Made by a program: the position numbers and the translations under genes | DNA from: Mariniphaga sp041686935 | GTDB lineage: Bacteria > Bacteroidota > Bacteroidia > Bacteroidales > Prolixibacteraceae | DNA: 64,000 nt | Assembly: GCA_041686935.1 (NCBI GenBank) | Contig: JAWLCW010000007.1 | Span: 182,932-246,931, forward strand | Direction of reading: 5' to 3' | Notes under the pieces: generated by a model | The model's input: only the letters and a program-made list of their open reading frames with translations | Told to the model about the DNA's origin: nothing | Database searches by the model: none | In this document: piece by piece, positions 42,535 to 52,343 of the stretch | Position numbering within the stretch: position 1 is the first letter of the stretch | How the letters are laid out: every line of letters starts with the position of its first letter

Positions 42535-43029
42535 TTAATTATTGTTCTGCATTTCTGCTACTTTTTTCAATACATGCTTAGTCAGTTCCTTCATCTCATG
42601 TTCAGGACTAAAATCAATTAACCGGATATCTTCATCAACAATTACCGTGTGTCCGGGTGGCATATAAAAAACCCCGCCAGCCTTGACAACTACTTCATTT
42701 TTGTCTTTATCAATAATCCGCATTTTTCCTTTTTCGAGATAGCCCCAGTGCGGAACCTGGCAAAGATCATCTTTCAGGCCAACTAAAAACGGTGTATAAT
42801 CGGTGCCGGCAGGCGCTTCATTTATAGCCACAGCAAGTCCGCCCCATCCTCCAACCAAATTTACAACGTTACCTTTGGGAAAATCTTCTTTTGAAATTTG
42901 AATAGGCCCGGTGTATTCATGTGGGGTTAACACCACTTTATGCGGTTCATGCTTCTGCGACAAACCAGGCAAAGTGCATAAAAGAGCAATCAACACAATT
43001 AGTGCTTTCATCGCTTTAAGTGTTTTCAT
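42535..43029 (-). CDS. Exported cupin-domain protein
   Basis: 164 residues with a signal peptide (hydrophobic ALIVLIALLCTLPG, LSQ site); a second methionine at residue 7 is an equally good start. The mature protein has a single cupin barrel: CQVPHWGYLEKGKMRI forms the first cupin motif (H and E as possible metal ligands) and AGGVFYMPPGHTVIVDED the second (H). The predicted location is periplasmic. The substrate is unknown. It is encoded just downstream of the membrane-tethered AraC-TPR regulator, and its promoter region has three phased ATGTTGCAA-like sites, which makes it a likely target of that regulator (inference). Confidence 0.75.
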   Translation of the reverse strand: MKTLKAMKALIVLIALLCTLPGLSQKHEPHKVVLTPHEYTGPIQISKEDFPKGNVVNLVGGWGGLAVAINEAPAGTDYTPFLVGLKDDLCQVPHWGYLEKGKMRIIDKDKNEVVVKAGGVFYMPPGHTVIVDEDIRLIDFSPEHEMKELTKHVLKKVAEMQNNN

Positions 43030-43096
43030 AATTTCATTTTTAAATAGTTAAACATCTTTTTATCTTTAAATCGTCGGTACAAATTTCCGGCAAACC

Positions 43097-43168
43097 ATGT
43101 TGCAACACCTATCACTTATGTTGAAATGATTATAAAATTTGTCGAAAAACTATAAATTATGTTGCAAA
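43097..43168 (-). promoter_or_regulatory. Three phased ATGTTG(C/A)AA sites upstream of the cupin gene
   Basis: ATGTTGCAA begins at 43097 (inside a perfect TGTTGCAACA palindrome, 43098-43107), ATGTTGAAA at 43118 and ATGTTGCAAA at 43159. Start-to-start spacings are 21 and 41 bases, i.e. two and about four helical turns, as expected for an operator bound by an AraC-type dimer on one DNA face. They lie 70-140 bases upstream of the cupin start. Confidence 0.45.
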
Positions 43169-43218
43169 TGGAGTTCCAACAGGTTAAAAATTCATTTTTT
43201 ACAGAAAATGAATAAAAT

Positions 43219-45162
43219 TTATACAGGCTTATTAAATCCGACTTTTTGGACCAAAATCTGAAATCCGGGGTTACTGTGTAAAGAAAAGAATTGGGGTTCG
43301 CTGATTAACCAGGGCACCTCCATTTCATGATCGTCCAACGCTCTTTCCAGGAAGATTAAGGCAGATTCATCTTCTCCCAGGGCAGCATAAATTACAGCGA
43401 TAAAAAAGGCTGGTGATCCGGCATTGGATTCAGCTAATATTGCTTTTAATTCTTTAACAAGTTCCATTGCCTTTTCTGTTTGCCCAGCCCGGGCAAAGGC
43501 CGCACCCATCCATCCCAGAATCCGTGGATATCTGACATTCTCAATTTCAAAAATTTGTTGAAAAATCTGAATGGCCTCATCGTAGTTGCCCGTATTTAGT
43601 TGAAGGAAACCGTAACTGTCCAGCGTATAGTAGTTATTGAATAATCTTAGCCGTGATTGGGCAAATTCTTCTGCCTCCGTATAACGTCCTAAATAATAAA
43701 GCGATAAAATCATCCGGCTGTTGGGGTAGAACGGGTGTATTTGATTTAACCGTTGAGCAATTTCAAGTGCTTCATCATGCCTTCTGGTAAAATTTAAAAA
43801 ATCGGCATAAACAGCAAGAGCATCTGCATAATCGGTAACAATTGATTTTTTATACGCTTGCTCGGCCCCTTCAAAATCCCAGTTGTTGTATAGTAAATAG
43901 AATCCATTCCAGAGGTGCCCTTCAATAAGTTCAGAATCCAGTTCTATTGTTTTGTCAATAAAAACTTTTGCCTGTCCCAAAGCTTCAACGGCACTTAACT
44001 CGGCCCCAAAAATAGCAGCCCTTGCGATAGTACCCATTGCTAAACCGGCATAAGACAATGCATAGTTTGAATCCAGTGCTATAGCCTGGTGAAAATACTC
44101 TATTGCACGAATATTCCCACTTCTGGTATATGTCCTGTTTTCATAAATTCCTTTCAGGTATAAATCATACGCTTCTGCATTTTCAGTTAGTCGTTGATCC
44201 AATATCTTTTTTTCCTCCTGAGACAACGTGCTTTTTAAAGCCAAAACTACCTGTCCGGCAATCTCGCTTTGGGTTTTAAATATATCTTTCAATTCCCGGT
44301 CATAGTTTTCAGCCCAAACCTGATTTTCAGTAGCCACATTAATTAATCTGATCTCAAGCCGCACGAGATTTTCATGGCGCTGAATACTTCCTTCCAGCAA
44401 ATGGGAAACAGAAAGGTCTTTGCCTATTTCCCTGGCAGATTTATCACCTTCCTTGTACCGATCGGTTGATGTAAGGGAAATTACTTTAAGATCAGGTATC
44501 TGTGAAAGATGTCTGTTTATGGCCTCAACAACCCCAGTGCTGTAATATTCATATTCTGCATCATTATTCAGATTTTTGAACGGTAAAACTGCAATGGAAT
44601 TAACCGTGTTTAGTTCGTCAGATTTTGAATGAAAGGAATCTGCATTAATCCTTTGGTAAAAAAAGAAGCTTATTGTCAATCCAAAAAAAATGATGCCTGC
44701 GGAAGCCAGTTTTTTTATATTCACGCCTTTTAGCAAACCGTCATAAATTTTTACACGTTTTGACGTGTTTTCTGAGTCTGGTATTATATTCTGGTTGATT
44801 TCCAATTCATTGTATCCCAAAATATTCGTTTTCTCAACTTCGCCGGGCGGGTATCCGTAAAATTCGCGGAAACATTTGGTAAAGTAAGCTACACTTTGGT
44901 AACCGCATTCAAAAGCAATTTCGGAGATTTTTAATGAACCTTGTCTTAGCAACTCCATTGCTCTTTTTAGCCTAACTCTTGAAATAAACTGACTGACTGA
45001 AATATTAGCTGCACTGCTCACTTTTCGGTGAAGATTTGAACGGCTCATTCCCATTTCCCGGGCCAATTCTGAAACACCAAACTGGGCATTGGTCAGATTG
45101 GATTCCGTAATTTCGGTGAGGTGTTTGAGAAAATCATGGTCCGATATGGAATTTCCGTTCAT
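43219..45162 (-). CDS. Membrane-anchored AraC-type regulator with TolB-like and TPR domains
   Basis: 647 residues with an unusual order: an AraC helix-turn-helix domain at the N-terminus (about 10-112: SELAREMGMSRSNLHRKV, FECGYQSVAYFTKCFREFYGYPPGE), one membrane helix (about 152-170), then an extracytoplasmic part with a TolB/FlgO-like nucleotide-free domain (SIAVLPFKNLNND at 189 onward, LEGSIQR, NYDRELKDIFKTQSEIAGQV) and tetratricopeptide repeats to the C-terminus. The topology parallels CadC/ToxR one-component membrane regulators but with an AraC DNA-binding domain. It probably senses a periplasmic ligand or partner and activates nearby genes; the cupin gene downstream is the first candidate. 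Confidence 0.85.
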   Translation of the reverse strand: MNGNSISDHDFLKHLTEITESNLTNAQFGVSELAREMGMSRSNLHRKVSSAANISVSQFISRVRLKRAMELLRQGSLKISEIAFECGYQSVAYFTKCFREFYGYPPGEVEKTNILGYNELEINQNIIPDSENTSKRVKIYDGLLKGVNIKKLASAGIIFFGLTISFFFYQRINADSFHSKSDELNTVNSIAVLPFKNLNNDAEYEYYSTGVVEAINRHLSQIPDLKVISLTSTDRYKEGDKSAREIGKDLSVSHLLEGSIQRHENLVRLEIRLINVATENQVWAENYDRELKDIFKTQSEIAGQVVLALKSTLSQEEKKILDQRLTENAEAYDLYLKGIYENRTYTRSGNIRAIEYFHQAIALDSNYALSYAGLAMGTIARAAIFGAELSAVEALGQAKVFIDKTIELDSELIEGHLWNGFYLLYNNWDFEGAEQAYKKSIVTDYADALAVYADFLNFTRRHDEALEIAQRLNQIHPFYPNSRMILSLYYLGRYTEAEEFAQSRLRLFNNYYTLDSYGFLQLNTGNYDEAIQIFQQIFEIENVRYPRILGWMGAAFARAGQTEKAMELVKELKAILAESNAGSPAFFIAVIYAALGEDESALIFLERALDDHEMEVPWLISEPQFFSLHSNPGFQILVQKVGFNKPV

Positions 45163-45402
45163 ACTATAAATTATTTATAATAAAGTATTCATTATGAAAC
45201 CAATACAAGTTATAATAAATATTTAAGACAAACAACTCTTTAATAATTTTTAATTTGAATTTTTTATATGATCTCTGAAAAATGAATAAAACAGGATGTA
45301 GGTGTTTTTATGAAATAGTAATCATAAAATTAAAATCAAAACAGTTTTTTATTCTTTATGGAAAAGTTATCCATATATTTTGAGTAAGCACATGATTTTA
45401 AT

Positions 45403-47475
45403 TTACTTTTCAAATTTTATCCAGTCAATCCCCGCCATATTGCCGGGTTTTGCATTTGAATCTGCTCCAACTATTTTCACAGTTAGAATATGTTCTCCTT
45501 CAATCAGTTTATGAGTTCCTAATTTTGTCTGTTCGGAAATTACTCCATCTGCATGAAAACCATTAAAGCGGGGACCAACCGGAACACCGTTCAGAAACAA
45601 TTGAATGATACCGTAATCGGGAGCTTTGGTAAATTGTGCCGAAATGTTGTACCTGCCGTCTTCCTCCAGAATAAAGCGGGTGAGTAGTTCGTCTCCGGAT
45701 TCACCATGTCGCCACCACAACTGGCTGTCGCCGCTCCAGCCATAATTTCCCGACTGTGACCCTGCTGTGCCGGAAGGAACAACCATCACCTCAAGGTGTT
45801 CGCCTTCTATTATTCCATTTTCATCCACAACCGGCGGATAAATATCTGAACGGACCAGCGCAACAGGATTCTGAACAGCTTCCACATCGGGTTTTACATT
45901 TGTTTCCGCTCCGGGTAATGCATACCAATACGACGACATGGCAAAGTTTACAATGGTTTTAACCCAGTGCCACATTTCAATATTGGAGCTGATTTCTTGT
46001 TGAAAAGGAATGGCATCCAGGGTACGGTAACGCATGTTCACCGTCATTCCGGGGTGAAAATTACCGGCCCCGGAGGGTTGTGCGATAAACGGATGGGTAA
46101 ACTTCTCGGGCCGGCACCAGGCATAGCCGTAATAGTCTTCGGTACCGGTACCGATAAACGAAGGAAATTCCTCGCCATCCACAAAAATTTTCTCATCGCC
46201 TTCGCCCCACCAGGCATCTGCGGTGTTAAAAACAGTTATGGCGTCTCCCACATAAACGCCCTGGCCTTTTAAATCCACATAATTGACATCGAAATGCCAT
46301 TCGTGGTTCTCCAGTTTTGGATTGCTTGCCGTGTGAATCCGGTAATGCTCATGCCAGGCAGCGCCAAAATACATACTGTTATTTTGCCATTTGTAATTGT
46401 CCAAACCGGCTGAAGCATCCACAGTCACAGTTTCTTCGCCGTAGTTAATAAAATTGATTTCCACAACTTTTTTAAAAGGCATCAGCCAGAATGACTCCAT
46501 TTTTCCATCCTCAGAAACCTTGGTGTACCATGTTTTTGAAGGGAAAATCTGATACCCCGTGCCAAAAAATTCGCCGGCCGGAATCCAGACTGTTTCTTCT
46601 CCGTCGAAAGTAATGGAAAGCACGGTGGAACGAAGGGCCTGGGGAAGGTTTTCACTTTCAAGTTTTGCTGACAAATATGAAACGGCTTTTCCTGAACCTT
46701 CAAAACGGAATGTTAACGTCTCACCTGGCGACAGAGCCTTCTTTTCGGTCAGGTCGTTTTCGGTAAACGCTGAAAAATCGGCCAGCAACAGTTGCCCGGT
46801 TGCTGAAATCAAATTGCGGTTTTGTTCAAATACATCTGAAGTGATGCTTTCCACCTCAACACCAGGTTGGTATGTGCGGTAGCAAATATTGTAATAAATA
46901 CTGGGCCGCCAGCGGTTGTTTTCAAACCGAATGGCATCACATTCGTACGTAATTTTGCAATGTTGATTGTACGGTAAAGGCAGGTACAAATTATGGCCAC
47001 GCTGATGGTATTCAGTTTCGGGTGAAACAGAAGCAGCCAGCGGTTCAGAAGCCAGCATTTCGCCGCTCAGCAATTCCAGAATTTCACCTTCTATTATGGG
47101 CTCCGGCTGGTTATCAATATAAATCCGGACCGTACCACCGGCAGCGCCTTCTCCTGCAAAAGTCATCCACCAGCGCACAACAGCGCCCGGACCTTCAGCA
47201 TCAAAAAGTATAAACTCGCGTCTGCCGTTATTGTCTTCTTGCCGGATGAACTGCGTGTAATCCTCGTTGGCAAACCAGCCCGGTTCGTCCGGCGCCGTGC
47301 TTGTCCGGTCGTAACTGCTGAATTGTTTCAGTGTATAAGGATGTTCCGGAAGCCGGGTTAAAACTTCCCGGTCAGTCATTTCATTCAGCAATGATTCAAT
47401 GGTCACTTTCTTACTTCCGCATGATGAGAAGAGGAAGGAGGCTAAGATTCCGGCAATAATTATAAGGTAGCGCAT
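45403..47475 (-). CDS. GH172 (DUF2961) lipoprotein with C-terminal accessory domain
   Basis: 690 residues with a lipobox FSSC (Cys19). The DUF2961/GH172 core spans about 45-520: WFANEDYTQF, DAEGPGAVVRWWMTF near the start, GQGVYVGDAITVFN and GTGTEDYYGYAWC later. Characterised GH172 enzymes act on difructose dianhydride or on alpha-D-arabinofuranosides and D-fructofuranosides as large beta-jelly-roll oligomers. A further C-terminal domain (about 545-690, YNISAQFTKAPDYGIIQLFLNG, EHILTVKIVGAD) looks like a carbohydrate-binding sandwich. The lipoprotein is probably on the cell surface or outer membrane. It is divergent from the kinase at 47596 and not linked to a SusC/SusD pair. Confidence 0.85.
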   Translation of the reverse strand: MRYLIIIAGILASFLFSSCGSKKVTIESLLNEMTDREVLTRLPEHPYTLKQFSSYDRTSTAPDEPGWFANEDYTQFIRQEDNNGRREFILFDAEGPGAVVRWWMTFAGEGAAGGTVRIYIDNQPEPIIEGEILELLSGEMLASEPLAASVSPETEYHQRGHNLYLPLPYNQHCKITYECDAIRFENNRWRPSIYYNICYRTYQPGVEVESITSDVFEQNRNLISATGQLLLADFSAFTENDLTEKKALSPGETLTFRFEGSGKAVSYLSAKLESENLPQALRSTVLSITFDGEETVWIPAGEFFGTGYQIFPSKTWYTKVSEDGKMESFWLMPFKKVVEINFINYGEETVTVDASAGLDNYKWQNNSMYFGAAWHEHYRIHTASNPKLENHEWHFDVNYVDLKGQGVYVGDAITVFNTADAWWGEGDEKIFVDGEEFPSFIGTGTEDYYGYAWCRPEKFTHPFIAQPSGAGNFHPGMTVNMRYRTLDAIPFQQEISSNIEMWHWVKTIVNFAMSSYWYALPGAETNVKPDVEAVQNPVALVRSDIYPPVVDENGIIEGEHLEVMVVPSGTAGSQSGNYGWSGDSQLWWRHGESGDELLTRFILEEDGRYNISAQFTKAPDYGIIQLFLNGVPVGPRFNGFHADGVISEQTKLGTHKLIEGEHILTVKIVGADSNAKPGNMAGIDWIKFEK

Positions 47476-47595
47476 AGGTTTACTTTTAAATTCACAGGCT
47501 GCAAGTTACAAACAACCATTCAGAATAATAAAAAAAGTCTGCTTTTTTTATGTACTTTGCGGAGTTTACAAAACATACTCTAAATTGACTAAAAT

Positions 47596-50500
47596 ATGGG
47601 CCGTTTTAAAAAGCGTTTTTCCGATTTTAATGTTAAATCCAAGCTGGCTGTTCTGATTTATACATTTATAGCCAGCATTTTGATTATGGGCGTGGTCGCC
47701 AACTTTTTATTTAAAACCAGCCAAACGGTAATTATCCTTGTAAACGAACAACGGGTTTTTGTTGAGAATTTCGATTTTGGCATCGAACATTTTTATCAAT
47801 ATAAATTGTCTGGAAATGAAGATGATTTTAAATCTTCAATCCTACATTTTAAAAAAGCACATAGTATTGCGTTCACTTTTTCAAAAATAGATAGTTTTTT
47901 GCAGGTAATGCCCCGTGAAGAATGGGTGCCAATGTTTTTTGAAATTTACAAAGAGGGTGCCGATAACGACATAAAAAAGGTGGAACAACTTGGTATTCAA
48001 GTCAACAGGTTCTTCAAAATCAGTCCTTCCAGGGTTAAGCCTGTTCAAAAAACAGCATCTGATGCGTCAAGACTTACAGAAAATGTAATTCTGAATATTA
48101 ATTCCCTGAAAAACGAGAACGCAGAAGATATCTGGACAGAACTCCAGGTTGATTTCGAAAAAAAGCGTGAAATATCGAAGAATTTTTCTTCTGAGGTTTA
48201 TGCTTTGTCTGAATACATCAACAAATTACTGGTCGTTTCAATATCTATTATTGTATTGTTATTAATTTTTGTCGGTACTTTTGTTGCCATTAAAATTTCC
48301 CGGTCCATTTCAAATCCCATCATCCGGTTGGCCGATAATTTCAAAAAAATTGCAAAGGGAAATTTAAACTCCTCTGTTGAAATCGATTCTGAAAATGAAA
48401 TTGGGGAACTTTCAAAGGCGTTTTCAGAAATTCAGGTAGGGTTACAGGAAATAATTTCCTATTCGAAAAAAGTGGAAAAAGGAGATTACAGTACTAAACT
48501 GAAACCTAAATCGGAAGAAGATGAACTGACCATTTCGCTGAATAAAATGGCTGCCCGCCTTGAAGAGATAAAAGTAAAAAACGATAAAGAAATCTGGCTT
48601 CAGAATGGAATAAACGATTTGGAAGATCAAATGCGCGGAAACTTTTCTGTAAGGGAATTGTCAAACCGGATTATTACCTGGCTGAGTCATTTCCTGGGAG
48701 CCGAATTGGGTGCTGTATATGTGTTTGATGAAATTCCTGAACACCTTGAACTTACCGGCTCAATTGGATTGAATACTTCTGAAATTAAAGAAATAATCAA
48801 ACCGGGAGAGAGCCTGATTGGAAAAGCAGCTTTACAAAAAGAGCTTCAAATAGTAAATACGAAAGATAAATTTTTGAAGGTTTACAGTGCCACAGGCGAA
48901 ATTTCGCCCCAGAGAATTTATCTGCTTCCCATGTATGAAAATAAAAATATTCAGGCAGTTATTGAGATGGCCACAGTAAACGAATTTTCGGAAAGTAAAA
49001 TTGAATTTCTGAAATTGGTTGCCGAAAAAATTTCCGTAAACCTTGGTGCAGCGGTTGCACGGTTCAGGCATAAAGAACTGCTTGATAAAACGCTGGAACA
49101 GGCGGAAGAATTAAAAGCCCGCGACGAAGAACTTAAAAAGGAACTGGCTGAAAATATTCGCATTAAAGAAAATTTAATCAGGGAAACAGCTCTGCTCGAT
49201 TCCATGCTGAAAATTATTCCCGATAGCATTCATTTTAAAGATACAGAAGGCAGGTTTTTACGTATTAGTGAATCGTTGTCCGATTTATTTGATGTAAATT
49301 CTGTTGATGAAATTATTGGAAAATCAGATTTTGATTTATATGATCGGAAGGACGCCAAAAAATATTTTGAAGAAGAAAAGAAAATAATGGACACCGGTAA
49401 AGGTTTTGTAGATCAAATCAATGAGAACATAGATGAGAAAGGAAATAAATCCTGGACATCGGTAACCAAACTCCCATTGTTCGACGAGACAGGGAAATGT
49501 ATCGGAACATTCAGCATTTCCAAAGATATCACAGCTATAAAAAAACTTGAACTTGAAATTAATAACCAGAACAAACAACTTCAGACTAAACAAGGTGAAC
49601 TGGAACAAACGATTGATGAATTACAGAAAACTCAGGCCGATCTTGAATGGGAAACAGCTCTGCTTGATTCCATGCTGAAAACATTGCCCGATTACGTTTA
49701 TTTTAAAGATACCGAAAGTAAATTTCTTCGGGTTAGCGAGTCAATGGTTCCATTATTTGACGCAAAATCTTCTGCCGATATTTTAGGCAAGTCAGATTTC
49801 GACTTTCATCCTCCAAAAGATGCCAAAAAGTATTTTGATGAAGAACAGGAGATCATAAAAAATGGCGAAGGTTTTATTGATATTATCAGGCAGGGGCTTG
49901 ATGAAAACGGCGAGGAACTCTGGACTTCGGTTACCAAACTGCCCATGTACGATGAAAACGGCAAATGCTTAGGGACATTTGGTATTTCCAAGGATGTTAC
50001 CGAAATAAAAAAGTTGGAGATTGAAGTTCGTTTGAGAAATGAAAAGTTAAAAGTCCAGCAGGAAGAATTGCAGGTAGTGAACGATCAACTTAAAGAACAA
50101 CAGGAAGAATTAAAAGCAAAACACGAAGAATTAAAGGCCCAGGAAGAAGAATTGCGTGTTGCAAATGAAGAGTTGAAATCGCAGGAAGAAGAATTAAGGG
50201 TAGCCAATGAAGAACTGGCCGAACAAACCAAAATTTTGTCCGACAGCGAGAAAAACCTACATATTCAGCAGGAAAAACTGCGCGAAATGAACAGGGAACT
50301 GAAGCAGGCCAGCCAGTACAAATCTGAATTCCTGGCCAATATGTCGCACGAGTTGCGTACCCCGCTAAACAGTTTGCTTATTCTTTCGAAATTATTAAGT
50401 GAAAATAAAAAAGGAAACCTAAGCGAAGAACAATTAAAATCCGTCAGAATCATTCATAAAAGCGGCAGGGATTTACTCGAACTGATAAATGAAATCCTCG

Positions 50501-52338
50501 ATTTGTCGAAAATTGAAGCCGGAAAAATGACCTACAATTTCGATGAAGTAAACACGGAAGAAATAAAATCGGAAATTTTACACGGATTTAAACCGGTGGC
50601 CGAAAACAAAGGATTATCCTTTGAAGTAAAACAATCTTCTGGTTTTCCCGAGGTCATCTTTTCCGATAAACAACGGCTGATGCAAATCATTAAAAACCTG
50701 CTGTCCAACGCGTTTAAATTTACAACCAACGGTGGCGTAAAAGTAAATATGGGGCTGACTCCGTCAAACGCGGAGTTGGTTAATCCGGATTTAAAACCTG
50801 AAAATACCTTCTTTATTGCTGTTGAAGATTCTGGAGTGGGCATTCCGAAGGCCAAAGTCGATGATATTTTTGAAGCCTTTCAGCAGGCGGATGGCAGCAT
50901 TTCGCGAAAGTATGGCGGAACCGGACTGGGCCTGTCAATCTCCAAGCAACTAATCCGGGTTTTGGGAGGGGAAATTCATGTGGAAAGCACCGAGGGGAAA
51001 GGTTCGGTTTTCACCGTTTACCTGCCCCTCGACAGCAACCTGGTGGGCATAGGGTACAAAAACCTGGCTGACGAGAAAGCGGCATCGGAACACAATAAAA
51101 AATCTAAAATGCAGAATGAACCGGAAATTGCTGACCAGGAACAAAAAAGTGAAGACTTGCCTGTTTTTATTCAGGACGACAGGAATTCATCGGCTCAGAG
51201 GTTAAAGGTTTTAATTATTCACAATGAAAAAAAGAAAGCGCAAAAACTGCTCGAACTCTGCCATAAAAGAAACTTCAATGCTTTGGTGGCTTCCGGCATT
51301 AACGACGGGATTAAACTTGCAGCAAAATATTCGCCAGAGGCTATAATCGTTTCTGACAATCTTAGCGATTCCGCTGATTTGAAAAAGCTGGGCGAAAATA
51401 AATTTACAAGCCGGCTTCCGCTGCATTTTGTTTCACGGATTGAAGACGCTGTACTCGACGAGATTGAAGATCTAACCACGCCCGAATCTGAAAAATTCAG
51501 GGATATTTCAAAAAACTTTGAAAACAATACATTTACGGAATATAAACAAATTCTGGTGGTAGAAGACGATCCGGCCACACGCGAAGCCATTCATTTACTG
51601 TTTGAAAATAAAGACCTTGTTTTACACGAGGCCAAAACCGGACAGCAAGCCTATGAAATGATTACAGCCAGACCGTTCGATTGTATAATCCTCGATCTGG
51701 GACTGCCCGATTTTTCAGGAAACGAACTCCTGCGAAAACTCAAGGCGGAAAATGTGGCAATCCCCAATGTAATTATTCACACAGCCAGGGAACTTTCAGG
51801 GGAGGAACTGCGTGAATTGCAAAAGTTTTCCGATTCCATCGTAATAAAAGGGTTGAAGTCGGATGAACGGCTGATGGATGAAGTGACATTGTTTCTGCAT
51901 CAGGTGGCAAATAAAGCGCCCAAAACTCAACTGGCGGCACAGTATATTTCGGAGGAAGATACGTTTAAAGGCAAAAAAGTTCTGGTGGTTGACGATGACA
52001 TCCGAAATGTTTTCGCCATAGCACAAATTCTGGAAGAAAGGGAAATTGAAGTACTGGAAGCAGAAAACGGGGCTGTTGCACTGGAAATGTTGAAAAGTAA
52101 CCCTGATATTGATCTCGTTCTTATGGATATTATGATGCCTGTTATGGATGGATACGAGACGATGAAATTTATCAGGAGTGAACCTGAAACGGAAAATTTG
52201 CCTATTATTACCCTTTCGGCAAAAGCCATGAAAGAGGATTACCAGAAAGCCATCGACTGCGGAGCCAACGATTACATATCGAAACCGGTTGATGTGCAAA
52301 AATTATTATCGTTGTTAAAAATATGGCTGTATAAATAA
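47596..52338 (+). CDS. Large hybrid sensor histidine kinase (HAMP, GAF, two PAS, coiled coil, kinase, three receivers)
   Basis: 1580 residues. Order: membrane helix (about 16-39), periplasmic sensor (40-208), second helix (209-232), HAMP-like linker (233-330), GAF (348-490), two near-identical PAS domains (about 530-650 and 687-810), a glutamate-rich coiled coil (about 812-905 with repeated EELKAQEEELRVANEEL-type heptads), HisKA (H918 in NMSHELRTPLN), HATPase (GGTGLGLSI at 1108-1116), then three receivers. Receiver 1 (about 1202-1300) lacks the N-terminal acidic pair and is probably non-functional; receiver 2 has D1367 and receiver 3 has D1511 (LVLMDIMMPVMDG). It heads a four-gene operon with a second kinase, CheR and CheB. 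Stress or chemosensory-like signalling is inferred; the output target is unknown. Confidence 0.92.
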   Translation: MGRFKKRFSDFNVKSKLAVLIYTFIASILIMGVVANFLFKTSQTVIILVNEQRVFVENFDFGIEHFYQYKLSGNEDDFKSSILHFKKAHSIAFTFSKIDSFLQVMPREEWVPMFFEIYKEGADNDIKKVEQLGIQVNRFFKISPSRVKPVQKTASDASRLTENVILNINSLKNENAEDIWTELQVDFEKKREISKNFSSEVYALSEYINKLLVVSISIIVLLLIFVGTFVAIKISRSISNPIIRLADNFKKIAKGNLNSSVEIDSENEIGELSKAFSEIQVGLQEIISYSKKVEKGDYSTKLKPKSEEDELTISLNKMAARLEEIKVKNDKEIWLQNGINDLEDQMRGNFSVRELSNRIITWLSHFLGAELGAVYVFDEIPEHLELTGSIGLNTSEIKEIIKPGESLIGKAALQKELQIVNTKDKFLKVYSATGEISPQRIYLLPMYENKNIQAVIEMATVNEFSESKIEFLKLVAEKISVNLGAAVARFRHKELLDKTLEQAEELKARDEELKKELAENIRIKENLIRETALLDSMLKIIPDSIHFKDTEGRFLRISESLSDLFDVNSVDEIIGKSDFDLYDRKDAKKYFEEEKKIMDTGKGFVDQINENIDEKGNKSWTSVTKLPLFDETGKCIGTFSISKDITAIKKLELEINNQNKQLQTKQGELEQTIDELQKTQADLEWETALLDSMLKTLPDYVYFKDTESKFLRVSESMVPLFDAKSSADILGKSDFDFHPPKDAKKYFDEEQEIIKNGEGFIDIIRQGLDENGEELWTSVTKLPMYDENGKCLGTFGISKDVTEIKKLEIEVRLRNEKLKVQQEELQVVNDQLKEQQEELKAKHEELKAQEEELRVANEELKSQEEELRVANEELAEQTKILSDSEKNLHIQQEKLREMNRELKQASQYKSEFLANMSHELRTPLNSLLILSKLLSENKKGNLSEEQLKSVRIIHKSGRDLLELINEILDLSKIEAGKMTYNFDEVNTEEIKSEILHGFKPVAENKGLSFEVKQSSGFPEVIFSDKQRLMQIIKNLLSNAFKFTTNGGVKVNMGLTPSNAELVNPDLKPENTFFIAVEDSGVGIPKAKVDDIFEAFQQADGSISRKYGGTGLGLSISKQLIRVLGGEIHVESTEGKGSVFTVYLPLDSNLVGIGYKNLADEKAASEHNKKSKMQNEPEIADQEQKSEDLPVFIQDDRNSSAQRLKVLIIHNEKKKAQKLLELCHKRNFNALVASGINDGIKLAAKYSPEAIIVSDNLSDSADLKKLGENKFTSRLPLHFVSRIEDAVLDEIEDLTTPESEKFRDISKNFENNTFTEYKQILVVEDDPATREAIHLLFENKDLVLHEAKTGQQAYEMITARPFDCIILDLGLPDFSGNELLRKLKAENVAIPNVIIHTARELSGEELRELQKFSDSIVIKGLKSDERLMDEVTLFLHQVANKAPKTQLAAQYISEEDTFKGKKVLVVDDDIRNVFAIAQILEEREIEVLEAENGAVALEMLKSNPDIDLVLMDIMMPVMDGYETMKFIRSEPETENLPIITLSAKAMKEDYQKAIDCGANDYISKPVDVQKLLSLLKIWLYK

Positions 52339-52343
52339 AATCT

